This document shows positions 9,272 to 17,798 of a stretch of 64,000 nt of DNA, one piece after another. The position numbers and the translations under genes are program-made. The first letter of the stretch is position 1. Every line of letters starts with the position of its first letter. Below the pieces are notes generated by a model. That model saw nothing but the letters and a program-made list of their open reading frames with translations. It ran no database searches and was not told where the DNA came from. The DNA lies in contig NZ_CP089301.1 in assembly GCF_021227995.1 (NCBI RefSeq), forward strand, positions 1,054,001 through 1,118,000. Direction: 5' to 3'. The DNA is from Novosphingobium kaempferiae. GTDB taxonomy: Bacteria > Pseudomonadota > Alphaproteobacteria > Sphingomonadales > Sphingomonadaceae.

Positions 9272-9472
9272 TCACGCCTCGAACCGCATCGCGCTGGCGC
9301 TGCGCGGGTCGAGCGCGAAGGCACGCAGAGTGGCGACGTGGTCCTGCAGCACGATCAGGTTGGAGAGCACGCCCGGCACGCACTCGTCCGGCGCGGCGAT
9401 GCCTGCCTCGGCCATCCGCAGGCGCACGCTGTCCTCGCTGGGGCGCGCCGCCTTCACGCTGTTTTCGGCCAC
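9272..9472 (-). CDS. AtzG-like small protein (DUF4089)
   Basis: A 66-residue protein resembling AtzG/DUF4089, the small GatC-like subunit that pairs with AtzE-type amidases. It has the pattern of a short helical N-terminal part followed by a helix beginning near NLIVLQDHVATLRAF. It sits immediately upstream of, and is almost certainly co-translated with, the amidase-like gene (2-bp gap). In the AtzE-AtzG complex the small subunit wraps the amidase; keeping it beside an amidase that lost its triad suggests the complex, rather than the reaction, is maintained. Homology is judged by eye on a short sequence. Confidence 0.7.
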   Translation of the reverse strand: MAENSVKAARPSEDSVRLRMAEAGIAAPDECVPGVLSNLIVLQDHVATLRAFALDPRSASAMRFEA

Positions 9473-9550
9473 CGGCTTGATCTCCCTCGCTCGCCACGGA
9501 TCGAGGGGCCACCCTTACAGCCTTGCCGGAACGCGGCAAGGGGCGAAGGA

Positions 9551-10402
9551 TCAGCCGAAGCGGTAGCCCGAGATGTCGGCCATCATGACGTTGTCGCCGA
9601 ACACCTTGACCCCTGCCGAATCCCCGCCTGCACCGGCGGCGATCATCAGCGGCAGCAGATGCTCCTCGCGCGGATGGGACAGGCGCCCGGCCGGAGCGTC
9701 GCCCCAATGCGCCAGCTGCGTCTCGCGCTCGGCGGGAGCAGCCTCGACCGCGCCGGTGAGCCACTGGTCGAACACTGCGGAGGGACGCGTGGCGGCGGGG
9801 GTGCGGAAGCCGCGCATGTTGTGGTAACTCATGCCTGAGCCGACTATCAGGATGCCCTCGTCGCGCAGGGGGGCGAGGGCGTGGCCGGCGGCGATGTGCT
9901 CGGCGGGGTTGAGGTCCGCCTTGAGCGAGAGCGGCACGACCGGGATCGTCGCGTCGGGGTCGATCAGCAGGAACGGGACGAAGACGCCATGGTCGAACCC
10001 GCGTGCGGGATCGGTACGCGCGGGGAGGCCAGCACCCTTGAGCAGTTCCACCACCCGCTCCGCCAGCGCGGGAGAGCCGGGCGCGGGGTACTTCAGTTCA
10101 TAGGTATGCGGCGGGAACCCGTAATAGTCGTAGATCATCGCCGGCTCGACGGCGGTCGAGGCGGTGAAGGCCGATTCCTCCCAGTGCCCCGAGATCACGA
10201 CAATCCCCCTGGGCTTCTCCGGCAGCGTCGAAACGAGGGCACGCAGCCAGGCCTCGGTCTTGTCCCAGGTGTCGGCAGGACCGCCCATGACGGACCAGTC
10301 CATGAAGAAGCAGGGACCGCCGCCGTGCGGGATGAAGTAGGTGGGCATCCGGCTGGCAGCGCTGGCAGTGGAGGAGGTCATCTCGGCCGTCTGAACATTC
10401 AT
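9551..10402 (-). CDS. class III extradiol ring-cleavage dioxygenase (LigB/DODA type)
   Basis: Predicted non-haem iron dioxygenase of the 4,5-DOPA dioxygenase/YgiD group, opening catechol-type rings or acting on related substrates. In 283 residues the expected metal ligands are visible: His in IPHGGGPCF near the N-terminus, His in ISGHWEE, His in GFPPHTYEL, and FDHGVFVP further on. The start ATG at 10402 is chosen because the long open frame upstream is low complexity and lies over the opposite-strand transporter. First gene of the minus-strand catabolic group, divergent from an MFS transporter with about 200 bp between, the likely shared control region. Substrate unknown. Confidence 0.88.
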   Translation of the reverse strand: MNVQTAEMTSSTASAASRMPTYFIPHGGGPCFFMDWSVMGGPADTWDKTEAWLRALVSTLPEKPRGIVVISGHWEESAFTASTAVEPAMIYDYYGFPPHTYELKYPAPGSPALAERVVELLKGAGLPARTDPARGFDHGVFVPFLLIDPDATIPVVPLSLKADLNPAEHIAAGHALAPLRDEGILIVGSGMSYHNMRGFRTPAATRPSAVFDQWLTGAVEAAPAERETQLAHWGDAPAGRLSHPREEHLLPLMIAAGAGGDSAGVKVFGDNVMMADISGYRFG

Positions 10403-10606
10403 TGTGGCGAATCGTCCCTTGGTTGATCGCGCGTGGTTTTCCGGCCCGTAAGCCGCTGTGTGCAAAGTCGTGTCGTGCCCCGCATTGCGCAAGCGCGCAT
10501 AGTTGATGGCTGGCGAAGGAATTGTTGCAGCGCGGCGATAATCGCTTGGGATCGAGGGCTTGCGGGCATTTACTCCGGGCAGCCGGACCCCGGAGACCCC
10601 GCCCCC

Positions 10607-11893
10607 ATGCCGACAGACACGCCGACCTCTGCCTCCCGCCCCGCTGCCACCCGACTGGCCATCGCCGCGACGACCGGCAACCTCGTGTGCCTCACCGCCG
10701 CCATCAGCGCGCCCTTCGGGACGTTCCTGGTGCCGATCTCCGAGGAACTGGGCTGGTCGCGCGCGGCAGTGTCGGGCGTGCTCGGCCTGATCGCCATCGT
10801 CGCGGCGGCGAGCTATCCGCTGATCGGGCGCACGATGGACAAGGTAGGCGCGCGGCCGATCATCCTTTGCGGGAACATCGCGCTGGGCCTGCTGGTCGCC
10901 AGCCTTTCGCAGACCACCGGCAACATCTGGCTGTTCTACCTCCAGTTCGGCCTGATCGGCCTTGCCGGGGCGACCTGCGCCTCGCCGATGATCGCCAAGA
11001 TCGTCTCCAACTGGTTCGACGCGCGGCGCGGGCTGATGCTGGGCGTGACGGCGGGTGTCGGCAACGGCGTCGGCGCGACGATGATGCCGGTCGTCGCGGG
11101 CATCCTGCTGCCGATGATCGGATGGCGTGCCACTTACGGCGCGATCGGCGCCATCGTGCTCCTCGTCGGCTTTCCGATCATGTGGCTGTGGCTGCACGAC
11201 ACGCCGGGCCACGTCGCCCGCAAGCCCGACGAGCCGGAGCGCGTGTTCGAGGGCATGACCCTGCGCGAAGCCGCATCCACCGGCCGTTTCTGGGTTCTGC
11301 TGATCGCCGTCGCCAGCGGAGCGGGCGGCATGACCGCCGTGTTCACCCATGTCGTCCCGATGATGACCGACCGGGGCTTCGGGTTGGGCGAGGCGACCGG
11401 CGTGGTCGCCACTTTCGCGCTCGTCACAGCCGCATGGCAGGTCGTGACCGGCGGCCTGCTCGACCGCCTGCGCACGCCGCTGCTGGTGGTGCCGATGTAT
11501 GCCGCCGCGATGGCGGGCCTCGCGCTGCTCCAGTTCGGACAGGGCAGCCTCGCCGTCACGGCGGCGGGCGTCCTGCTCGGCATCGGCATGGGCGCGGAGT
11601 ACGGCGCGCTGTCCTACTTCTGCTCGCGGTACTTCGGGCTCAGGCACTTCGGCTCGATCAACTCGGTGCTCTACGCCGCCGTCATCCTCGCACAAGGGCT
11701 GACCCCGGCGGCGATGGACCTGAGCTACGGCGCGACCGGCGCCTACGATCAGGCTTCGATCGCGATCATCGTCGTGCTGGGCGCGGGCATGGCGCTGCTG
11801 TTTTTCCTCCCCGGCATCGGCGCGGACGGGCGGACGCGGGTCCGCCGCAAGGCCGAGGAACCCACCGGCGACCTCGCCTTCGCGGCAGGCTGA
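10607..11893 (+). CDS. MFS transporter
   Basis: Inner-membrane secondary transporter of 428 residues with about 12 hydrophobic segments and the loop motif GRTMDKVGARPII between helices 2 and 3. The open frame extends upstream to 10433, but ATG 10607 begins just before a typical cytoplasmic N-terminus and the first membrane segment (LAIAATTGNLVCLTAAISA). It resembles organic-anion MFS carriers often found beside aromatic or carboxylate degradation genes. Its position divergent from the dioxygenase, amidase-like and amidohydrolase genes suggests uptake of their substrate. No strong Shine-Dalgarno is visible before the chosen start. Confidence 0.88.
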   Translation: MPTDTPTSASRPAATRLAIAATTGNLVCLTAAISAPFGTFLVPISEELGWSRAAVSGVLGLIAIVAAASYPLIGRTMDKVGARPIILCGNIALGLLVASLSQTTGNIWLFYLQFGLIGLAGATCASPMIAKIVSNWFDARRGLMLGVTAGVGNGVGATMMPVVAGILLPMIGWRATYGAIGAIVLLVGFPIMWLWLHDTPGHVARKPDEPERVFEGMTLREAASTGRFWVLLIAVASGAGGMTAVFTHVVPMMTDRGFGLGEATGVVATFALVTAAWQVVTGGLLDRLRTPLLVVPMYAAAMAGLALLQFGQGSLAVTAAGVLLGIGMGAEYGALSYFCSRYFGLRHFGSINSVLYAAVILAQGLTPAAMDLSYGATGAYDQASIAIIVVLGAGMALLFFLPGIGADGRTRVRRKAEEPTGDLAFAAG

Positions 11894-11941
11894 ACACCAT
11901 CGGACTTGCATCGGGCGAAGGCGCAAGCCACTTCGCGGCGC

Positions 11942-12526
11942 ATGGCGTCATCGCTCGACACCCTGCTCCGCGACATCCGCGCCTGCCGCCAGTGCGAAGA
12001 CGCGCTGGGCTTCGAACCACGCCCCTTCGTGGCGGCCAGCAGCACGGCGAAAATGCTCATCATCGGGCAGGCGCCGGGCAGCAAGGTCCACGCCAGCGGC
12101 ATCGGGTGGGACGACGACAGCGGCGACCGGCTGCGGGGCTGGCTCGGGCTGGACAAGGCAGCATTCTATGACGTCACGAAGGTCGCGCAGATGCCCTCCG
12201 GCTTCTGCTACCCGGGCAAGGCGAGCGGCGGCGACAAGCCCCCGCGCCCCGAATGCGCGCCACGCTGGCACGCGCCCCTTCTGGAGCAGATGCCCGAACT
12301 GCGCCTGACCCTGCTGGTCGGCCAGTACGCGCAGAAGCGCTACCTGCCGCGCGGCTTCGCGCCGAACCTTACCGAGACGGTGCGGCGCTGGCGCGATGCG
12401 CCGGACGGCCTGTTCCCGCTGCCGCACCCGGCATGGCGCAGCCGCCTGTGGATGGCGAAGCATCCGTGGTTCGAAGACGAAGTGCTCCCCGAACTCAGGC
12501 GGCGGGTAGCGGCGGCACTCGACTGA
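11942..12526 (+). CDS. uracil-DNA glycosylase family protein
   Basis: A 194-residue member of the uracil-DNA glycosylase superfamily. Visible features are an N-terminal CRQC pair, the substrate-site motif IIGQAPG, a central GFCYPG and PECAPRW region, and the C-terminal PLPHPAW, equivalent to the HPS-type motif in UDGs. Four cysteines are present, but their spacing does not clearly match the iron-sulfur cluster of family 4 enzymes, so an Fe-S centre is uncertain. The ATG at 11942 is preferred over an in-frame TTG at 11906. It follows the transporter by 48 bp without obvious functional link. True uracil excision activity is not assured for this subgroup. Confidence 0.8.
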   Translation: MASSLDTLLRDIRACRQCEDALGFEPRPFVAASSTAKMLIIGQAPGSKVHASGIGWDDDSGDRLRGWLGLDKAAFYDVTKVAQMPSGFCYPGKASGGDKPPRPECAPRWHAPLLEQMPELRLTLLVGQYAQKRYLPRGFAPNLTETVRRWRDAPDGLFPLPHPAWRSRLWMAKHPWFEDEVLPELRRRVAAALD

Positions 12527-12527
12527 A

Positions 12528-13385
12528 TCAGAACGTGTAGGCGACGCCCGCGCCGACGATGAACTGGTCCGCATCGCCCCGGATGGCAGTGAACGGCGTG
12601 TCCTTGCCGTCGTTCAGCATGCGCGAATAGTTGGCGATGCCGAACAGCGAGAGGCCACCGTCGCGGACATCGCCGGAAAGATCGTAGTTCACCAGCATCG
12701 AGGCATTGGCGCTGTCCCATCCGCCTTTCGCGCTGTAAACGGGAAGGCCGCTCGCCGCGCTCTGCTCCGGCGTGACGGAGTAGTAGTACCGCGCGAAATC
12801 ATCGTCGACGTGGCGGGCGCTGACGGCGACCACCGCGACGAGCGCCGGACTGAGCGGGGTCGCGTAACTGATCGCCGGGGTCACGACCATGCCCTTGTGC
12901 GCGCCGTTCACGTCCCACTTTACGTCGGCGGAGAGCGTCAGCGCATCGTATTCGTGCAGCACCCGGTACTTGGTGATGCCCGCCGAGGCGCCGACCTCGA
13001 TAGCCGGATCGAGCTTGCCCGCCGCGCGCACGACGTCGTCCCGGATCCGACGGCTGCGGTTGAACGAGGCCGTCGCCACCGGGCCGAGCGAGAAGCCGAT
13101 GCCCGATTCCCTGTCGTCGGGAATGAAGTCCAGCGCCACGCCCGCGACGCGCGGATTGATGTCGACGCCCTTGAACTTGCCGCGCACCAGCGGGATCGGG
13201 GTGACGACATAGTCGTCGGACCCACGATAGCTCGGCACGTAGACCGCGCCCACGCCGACCGTGAGATGATCGCCGTCGAGCACGTTCTCGGCAGGTTCTT
13301 CCTGCGCTGACGCAGGGATCGCAATCAGGCAGGCAAGCGGCGTGGCGGCGGTCGCGAATAGCCGGGCAGTAATGCGTAGGTGCAT
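12528..13385 (-). CDS. MipA/OmpV family outer membrane protein
   Basis: Predicted outer-membrane beta-barrel of 285 residues with a signal peptide (hydrophobic at about residues 8-24, ending IPASAQ). After it comes the family-typical opening LTVGVGAVYVPSYRGSDDY and alternating amphipathic strands, ending in VAYTF with terminal phenylalanine. MipA of E. coli scaffolds a murein transglycosylase and synthase, but many MipA/OmpV proteins are of unknown role. The ATG start sits behind a GGGGA-type ribosome site. It converges on the UDG-family gene with 1 bp between stops. Family firm, function not. Confidence 0.88.
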   Translation of the reverse strand: MHLRITARLFATAATPLACLIAIPASAQEEPAENVLDGDHLTVGVGAVYVPSYRGSDDYVVTPIPLVRGKFKGVDINPRVAGVALDFIPDDRESGIGFSLGPVATASFNRSRRIRDDVVRAAGKLDPAIEVGASAGITKYRVLHEYDALTLSADVKWDVNGAHKGMVVTPAISYATPLSPALVAVVAVSARHVDDDFARYYYSVTPEQSAASGLPVYSAKGGWDSANASMLVNYDLSGDVRDGGLSLFGIANYSRMLNDGKDTPFTAIRGDADQFIVGAGVAYTF

Positions 13386-13459
13386 GAAATTCCCCTGAAT
13401 GCTCAGGAAAACCAACGCATCGATTGTACCGTTGTTGCTCGCCTCGCCCGCCCTGCGGC

Positions 13460-14005
13460 TCAGCCTGCCCCTTCGGGAAGCGTCTCGTTGCCCTCGCCCA
13501 GCGGTCGCTGCATGAGGAAAACGTCGATCCACTGCCCGTGCTTCCAGCCTGCTGCCGTGAGCGTGCCGACCGGCAGGAACCCGGCGCGGGCATGAAGCAC
13601 GACAGATGCCGGTTCAGATGCCGCGATGACCGCGAAGGCCTGCCGGAACCCGCGCGCCTCGCACTCGGTCAGCAGCGCCTGGAGCAACGCGCTGCCGATG
13701 CCGCGCCCGAGGCTGTCCTGCCGCACGTAGATGGTGGTCTCCACGCTGTAGCGATAGCCCGCGCGCGGTCCGTAGCGCTGCGCGAAGCCGAACCCCAGCA
13801 CGCGGTCCGCATCGTCGCGCATGACGAGGAACGGGTAGCCGCCCTTGAGCAACTCACGCATCCGCCGCTCCGATTCCGCCACGTCCGGCGGCTCGGTCTC
13901 GAACGTCGCGGTGCTTTCCAGCACGTAGTGCGCGTAAATCTCGGCTATTGCGGCCGCATCCCCCGACGCGGCGTCGCAAACGGTCAGTTGCCCATTCATC
14001 GTCAT
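13460..14005 (-). CDS. GNAT N-acetyltransferase, phosphinothricin acetyltransferase-like
   Basis: Cytoplasmic acetyl-CoA-dependent acetyltransferase of about 181 residues. The sequence follows the Pat/Bar pattern: IAEIYAHYVLESTATFETEP at the N-terminus, RYSVETTIYV in the central strands, the acetyl-CoA pyrophosphate loop in RQDSLGRGIGSALL, and HARAGFLPVGTL near the end. Three in-frame ATGs lie close together (14011, 14005, 13999) and the choice among them is arbitrary. Divergent from crtY with under 70 bp between. Substrate could be phosphinothricin-like amino acids or other amines; many homologues act on methionine sulfone or sulfoximine. Confidence 0.85.
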   Translation of the reverse strand: MTMNGQLTVCDAASGDAAAIAEIYAHYVLESTATFETEPPDVAESERRMRELLKGGYPFLVMRDDADRVLGFGFAQRYGPRAGYRYSVETTIYVRQDSLGRGIGSALLQALLTECEARGFRQAFAVIAASEPASVVLHARAGFLPVGTLTAAGWKHGQWIDVFLMQRPLGEGNETLPEGAG

Positions 14006-14073
14006 TAACATGCAGTAATCCGCAGGGTCTGCCAAGTTGCAGCAATCGTTCGCAGCCCCTAAACAGCGCCGCG

Positions 14074-15273
14074 ATGCAGCAAAAATCGGCCGATCCGGCA
14101 TCCTGCGACCTTGCGATTCTCGGCGGCGGCCTCGCCGGAGGGCTGATCGCGCTCGCTTTCGCAGCGCGTCGGCCGGACCTGAAGGTGATGATCTTCGAGG
14201 GTGCGAAACGGCTCGGCGGACATCATGTCTGGTCGTTCTTCGCCAGCGACCTGCCCGAAGGCGCGGAGGCGCTCGTCGCCCCGATCGTCGCCGCGCGCTG
14301 GGACGGCTACGAGGTCCGCTTCCCCGGTCTCAGCCGCACGCTGTCCACGCGCTATTGCAGCGCCAACGGCACGCTATTGGACCGCGCCGTGCGCGCCGCC
14401 CTCCCCGCCGACTGCATCGTGACCGGCGCCGAAGTGGTTCAGGCGGACGCCTCCGGCCTGACCCTCGCCGATGGCCGCCGCTTCTCCGCCGGGGCCGTTA
14501 TCGACGCCCGCGGCAGCCGGGGCCTCGCCCATATGGAGGGCGGGTGGCAGAAATTCGTGGGCCAGCGGCTCCGCCTCTCCACTCCGCACGGCCTCGACCG
14601 CCCGATCGTGATGGATGCGACGGTGGCGCAGATCGACGGCTACCGCTTCGTCTACTGCCTGCCCTTCTCCCCGACCGAAATCTTCGTCGAGGACACCTAT
14701 TATTCCGACACTCCTAACCTCGATCTACCTGCCCTGCGCCAGCGGATCGCCGATTACGCACAAGGGGAAGGCTGGGCCGTCCAGAGCGTCGAATACGAGG
14801 AAACCGGCGTGCTTCCGGTGATCGCGGGCGGCGATTTCGACGCGTTCTGGCGCGACGGCGGCGACCTGCCGCGCGCCGGAACCCGCGCTGCGCTGGTCCA
14901 TCCGCTCACATCCTACTCGATTCCCGATGCGGTAAGATTTGCACTTTACCTGACCGGCCTCGACAATCTCTCGGGCTCAGCCCTATCAAGGACAAGTCAT
15001 GACCGGGCCGCACAGCACTGGCGCGAAACGCGCTTCTATCGAATGTTGAGCCGTATGCTCTTCGGAGCGGCCGACGGGCCGGAGCGCTGGCGCATGCTCG
15101 CGCACTTCTACACCCTGCCCGAACGCGCGATCGAGCGGTTCTACGCCGGGCAGTCGACCCCGCTCGACATGGCCCGCGTACTGGCCGGAAAGCCGCCGGT
15201 CCCCGTGGGCGCGGCGCTGGCCAGCCTGACCGGGCGCGGCCGACCGCTCGCCGATCTCGGAGCGGTTTCTTGA
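14074..15273 (+). CDS. crtY: lycopene beta-cyclase CrtY
   Basis: Converts lycopene to beta-carotene by cyclising both ends; membrane-associated flavoprotein. The 399-residue protein starts with the dinucleotide-binding motif LAILGGGLAGGLIALAF, and continues with HHVWSFF, SRTLSTRYC, a VIDARGSRG second nucleotide-binding strand and HPLTSYSIPDAVRFA, all typical of bacterial CrtY. The start is ATG 14074; the longer frame overlaps the divergent acetyltransferase. Its TGA stop overlaps the TTG start of crtI. First gene of the carotenoid operon crtY-crtI-(Tdi1-like)-LOG-crtB; crtE, crtZ and crtW are not in the window. Confidence 0.95.
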   Translation: MQQKSADPASCDLAILGGGLAGGLIALAFAARRPDLKVMIFEGAKRLGGHHVWSFFASDLPEGAEALVAPIVAARWDGYEVRFPGLSRTLSTRYCSANGTLLDRAVRAALPADCIVTGAEVVQADASGLTLADGRRFSAGAVIDARGSRGLAHMEGGWQKFVGQRLRLSTPHGLDRPIVMDATVAQIDGYRFVYCLPFSPTEIFVEDTYYSDTPNLDLPALRQRIADYAQGEGWAVQSVEYEETGVLPVIAGGDFDAFWRDGGDLPRAGTRAALVHPLTSYSIPDAVRFALYLTGLDNLSGSALSRTSHDRAAQHWRETRFYRMLSRMLFGAADGPERWRMLAHFYTLPERAIERFYAGQSTPLDMARVLAGKPPVPVGAALASLTGRGRPLADLGAVS

Positions 15274-16748
15274 AGAAGGCCTGCGTCATCGGCGCCGGCT
15301 TCGGCGGCCTCGCGCTGGCGATCCGGCTGCAAAGCTCCGGCATCGCCACCACCCTCGTCGAAGCGCGCGACAAGGTGGGCGGCCGCGCCTATTCATGGGA
15401 GCGGGACGGCTTCACCTTCGACGCCGGCCCGACGGTCGTCACCGACCCCGAATGCCTGCGCGAACTCTGGGCGCTGTCCGGGCGCGACATGGCGGACGAC
15501 GTGACGCTGATGCCGGTCATGCCGTTCTACCGCCTCAACTGGACCGATGGCGTGACGTTCGACTATTCGAACGACGAAGGCGCCCTGCGCCGCGAGATCG
15601 CCCGCGTCGCCCCCGCCGACCTCTCGGGCTACGAAGAGTTCGAACGCTACGCCGCCGGGGTCTGGCAGGAAGGCTACGTCAAGCTGGGGCACGAGGCGTT
15701 CCTCGACTTCTCCAGCATGATAAAGGCCGCACCCGCGCTGGCGCGCTATCAGGCGTGGCGGTCGGTCTATTCGATGGTTTCCCACTACGTGAAGGACGAG
15801 CATCTGCGCCAGGCGCTCTCGTTCCACACGCTGCTGGTCGGCGGCAATCCGATGAGCACCAGCGCGATCTACGCCCTGATCCACAAGCTGGAGAAGGACG
15901 GCGGCGTCTGGTGGACCAAGGGCGGCACAAACCGGCTGGCGCAAGGCATGGCCGCGCTGTTCGAGCGGCTCGGCGGCACCCTGCGGATCGGCGACAAGGT
16001 GCGGCAGGTCCACACCATCGGCGATCAGGTGACCGAAGTCGAATGCGCAAGCGGATGGCGCGAGCGGTTCGACGCCGTCGCCTCCAACGGCGACCTCATG
16101 CACACTTACGGCACCCTGCTCTCCGATACCGTGCGCGGGCAGGAAATGGCGAAGAGCCTCGCGAAGAAGCGCTTTTCGCCCAGCCTCTTCGTTGTCCATT
16201 TCGGGCTGGAGGGCACCTGGCCCGGCATCCCGCACCACACCATCCTGTTCGGCCCGCGCTACAAGGGCCTGCTCGACGACATTTTCGAGCATGGCGTGCT
16301 GCCGCGTGACTTCTCGATCTACCTTCACCACCCGACCGTCACCGACCCCACGATGGCGCCGGCGGGCAAGAGCACGTTCTACGCGCTCATCCCCGTCGCG
16401 CACATGGGCAAGCTGCCGATCGACTGGGCCGAAGTCGGCCCTGCCCTCGAACAGCGCGTGATCGCCGAAGTCGGCCGCCGCCTGATCCCCGATATCGAGG
16501 ACCGCATCGTCACCCGCTTCCACTACGCCCCGCCCGATTTCGAGATGGACCTCGGCGCGTGGCAGGGCAATGCGTTCAGCCTCGAACCGATCCTGACGCA
16601 GAGCGCCTATTTCCGCGGCCACAACCGCGACGACAAGCTGAAGAATCTCTACCTCGTCGGTGCGGGCACGCATCCCGGCGCAGGTATTCCCGGCGTCGTC
16701 GGCAGCGCCAAGGCGACCGCCAAGCTCATGCTGGAAGACCTGCGTTGA
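15270..16748 (+). CDS. crtI: phytoene desaturase CrtI
   Basis: FAD-dependent desaturase that takes phytoene to lycopene. The 492-residue protein has the N-terminal FAD motif VIGAGFGGLALAIRL, the substrate-domain segment FDAGPTVVTDP and the C-terminal GAGTHPGAGIPGVVGSAKATA, all diagnostic of bacterial CrtI. Translation appears to start at TTG 15270, whose last two bases begin the crtY stop TGA (TTGA overlap), so it depends on coupled translation. Its own stop overlaps the next gene in the same way. Full length for the family. Confidence 0.95.
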   Translation: MKKACVIGAGFGGLALAIRLQSSGIATTLVEARDKVGGRAYSWERDGFTFDAGPTVVTDPECLRELWALSGRDMADDVTLMPVMPFYRLNWTDGVTFDYSNDEGALRREIARVAPADLSGYEEFERYAAGVWQEGYVKLGHEAFLDFSSMIKAAPALARYQAWRSVYSMVSHYVKDEHLRQALSFHTLLVGGNPMSTSAIYALIHKLEKDGGVWWTKGGTNRLAQGMAALFERLGGTLRIGDKVRQVHTIGDQVTEVECASGWRERFDAVASNGDLMHTYGTLLSDTVRGQEMAKSLAKKRFSPSLFVVHFGLEGTWPGIPHHTILFGPRYKGLLDDIFEHGVLPRDFSIYLHHPTVTDPTMAPAGKSTFYALIPVAHMGKLPIDWAEVGPALEQRVIAEVGRRLIPDIEDRIVTRFHYAPPDFEMDLGAWQGNAFSLEPILTQSAYFRGHNRDDKLKNLYLVGAGTHPGAGIPGVVGSAKATAKLMLEDLR

Positions 16749-17182
16749 GCCGCGAAGTTCGGGCCCTCAACGCCGCTTGGGGCTGGACGGGGGTGACCTT
16801 CACGGAAGTCGTCGCGCACAGCCTGATGGGCCACATGCTGGTGATCGACAGCGACGGCGCGTTCCACTACCTCGACCCGGACCTTTGCGAACTGACCTGC
16901 CTCGGTGACGAGGCGGGGGCGAAGAACCACATGGCGCTGGAGGAAACGCAGGTCATCTGGCGTGCCGATGCACTGGTCGATGCCGCCGCGCAGCGGCTCG
17001 GCCCGCCTGCGGTCGGGGAAGTCTACAGTCTGGCGCTTCCCGCGCTGCTGTCGGGCGACTATGGCCACGAGAATCTCGTCAAGGTCGACCTCGTCGAGCT
17101 TATTTATCTATCCGGCGATCTCGCCCGGCAGACCCGCGATCTGCCGGAAGGGGCGCTGGTCAACATCAAGGTAGTCGACTGA
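16745..17182 (+). CDS. T6SS immunity protein Tdi1-like (DUF1851) protein
   Basis: A 145-residue soluble protein matching the DUF1851/Tdi1 pattern: N-terminal WGWTGVTFTEVVAHSLMG, then LVIDSDGAFHYLDPD, and a C-terminal VYSLALPALLSGDYGHENLVK segment like the Tdi1 C-terminal part (VYGF.PALALGG..ENL.KV). Tdi1 protects Agrobacterium from the T6SS DNase Tde1, but most DUF1851 proteins are orphans. The start is taken as TTG 16745, giving a TTGA overlap with the crtI stop; ATG 16829 would truncate the conserved N-terminus. It lies inside the carotenoid operon with no toxin or T6SS gene near. Family assignment is by eye and moderate. Confidence 0.65.
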   Translation: MSREVRALNAAWGWTGVTFTEVVAHSLMGHMLVIDSDGAFHYLDPDLCELTCLGDEAGAKNHMALEETQVIWRADALVDAAAQRLGPPAVGEVYSLALPALLSGDYGHENLVKVDLVELIYLSGDLARQTRDLPEGALVNIKVVD

Positions 17183-17183
17183 A

Positions 17184-17777
17184 ATGAAGCGCCTCGCCGT
17201 CTATTGCGGCTCTGCCACGCCCGCCGATCCGCGTTACGTCCAGCTTGCCGCCGATGTCGGCACCGCGCTTGCGAAGCAGGGCATCGGCGTCGTCTACGGC
17301 GGCGGTCGCCTCGGCCTGATGGGTGCCGTCGCCGGAGCCGCGCTTGCCGCCGGTGGCGAGTGCATCGGCGTCATTCCCGAAGCGCTCACGGGCAAGGGCG
17401 GCAAGGGCGGCGAAGTCGCCAACTACGACTGTGAACTGACGATCGTGCAGACCATGCATGAGCGCAAGGCGGCCTTCACCGAACTGTCCGACGGCTTCCT
17501 CGTCCTGCCCGGCGGCGTCGGCACCATGGACGAGCTGTGGGAGGCGGTCAGCTGGTCGCAGCTCGGCTACCACAACAAGCCGGTCGGCATCCTCAACGCC
17601 TTCGGTTTCTACGACGGCCTGCTGGCGTTCAACCGCCACATGGCCGAAGTCGGCTTCGTGCGCCCCGCGCACCAGAACATCATCCTTGCGGAGACCGAAC
17701 TGGACCCGCTGCTCGCCCGCATGCGCGCGCACCAGCCGATCGTGCCGATCGTCAACATGGATCCGAACACGCTGTGA
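17184..17777 (+). CDS. LOG family protein (cytokinin riboside 5'-monophosphate phosphoribohydrolase)
   Basis: Rossmann-fold nucleotide hydrolase of the LONELY GUY/TIGR00730 family, cleaving ribose phosphate from nucleoside monophosphates. The 197-residue protein carries VYGGGRLGLMG and the signature PGGVGTMDELWE with the catalytic glutamate and arginine region around ERKAAF. Full length. Its ATG lies 1 bp after the preceding stop, so it is transcribed with crtI, and crtB follows after 21 bp. No metabolic link between LOG and carotenoid synthesis is established; general nucleotide salvage is likely. Confidence 0.92.
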   Translation: MKRLAVYCGSATPADPRYVQLAADVGTALAKQGIGVVYGGGRLGLMGAVAGAALAAGGECIGVIPEALTGKGGKGGEVANYDCELTIVQTMHERKAAFTELSDGFLVLPGGVGTMDELWEAVSWSQLGYHNKPVGILNAFGFYDGLLAFNRHMAEVGFVRPAHQNIILAETELDPLLARMRAHQPIVPIVNMDPNTL

Positions 17778-17798
17778 TGCGCCGGGGCCGGGCCATCC

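Noticed and set aside
9551..11926. 791-codon minus-strand frame suggesting a fusion upstream of the dioxygenase
   Set aside because: The N-terminal 500 codons are low-complexity and antisense to the MFS transporter; only the part from ATG 10402 is real.
16745..17182. A toxin-immunity pair centred on the Tdi1-like gene
   Set aside because: No nuclease, VgrG, PAAR or other T6SS gene is adjacent; LOG and carotenoid genes flank it.
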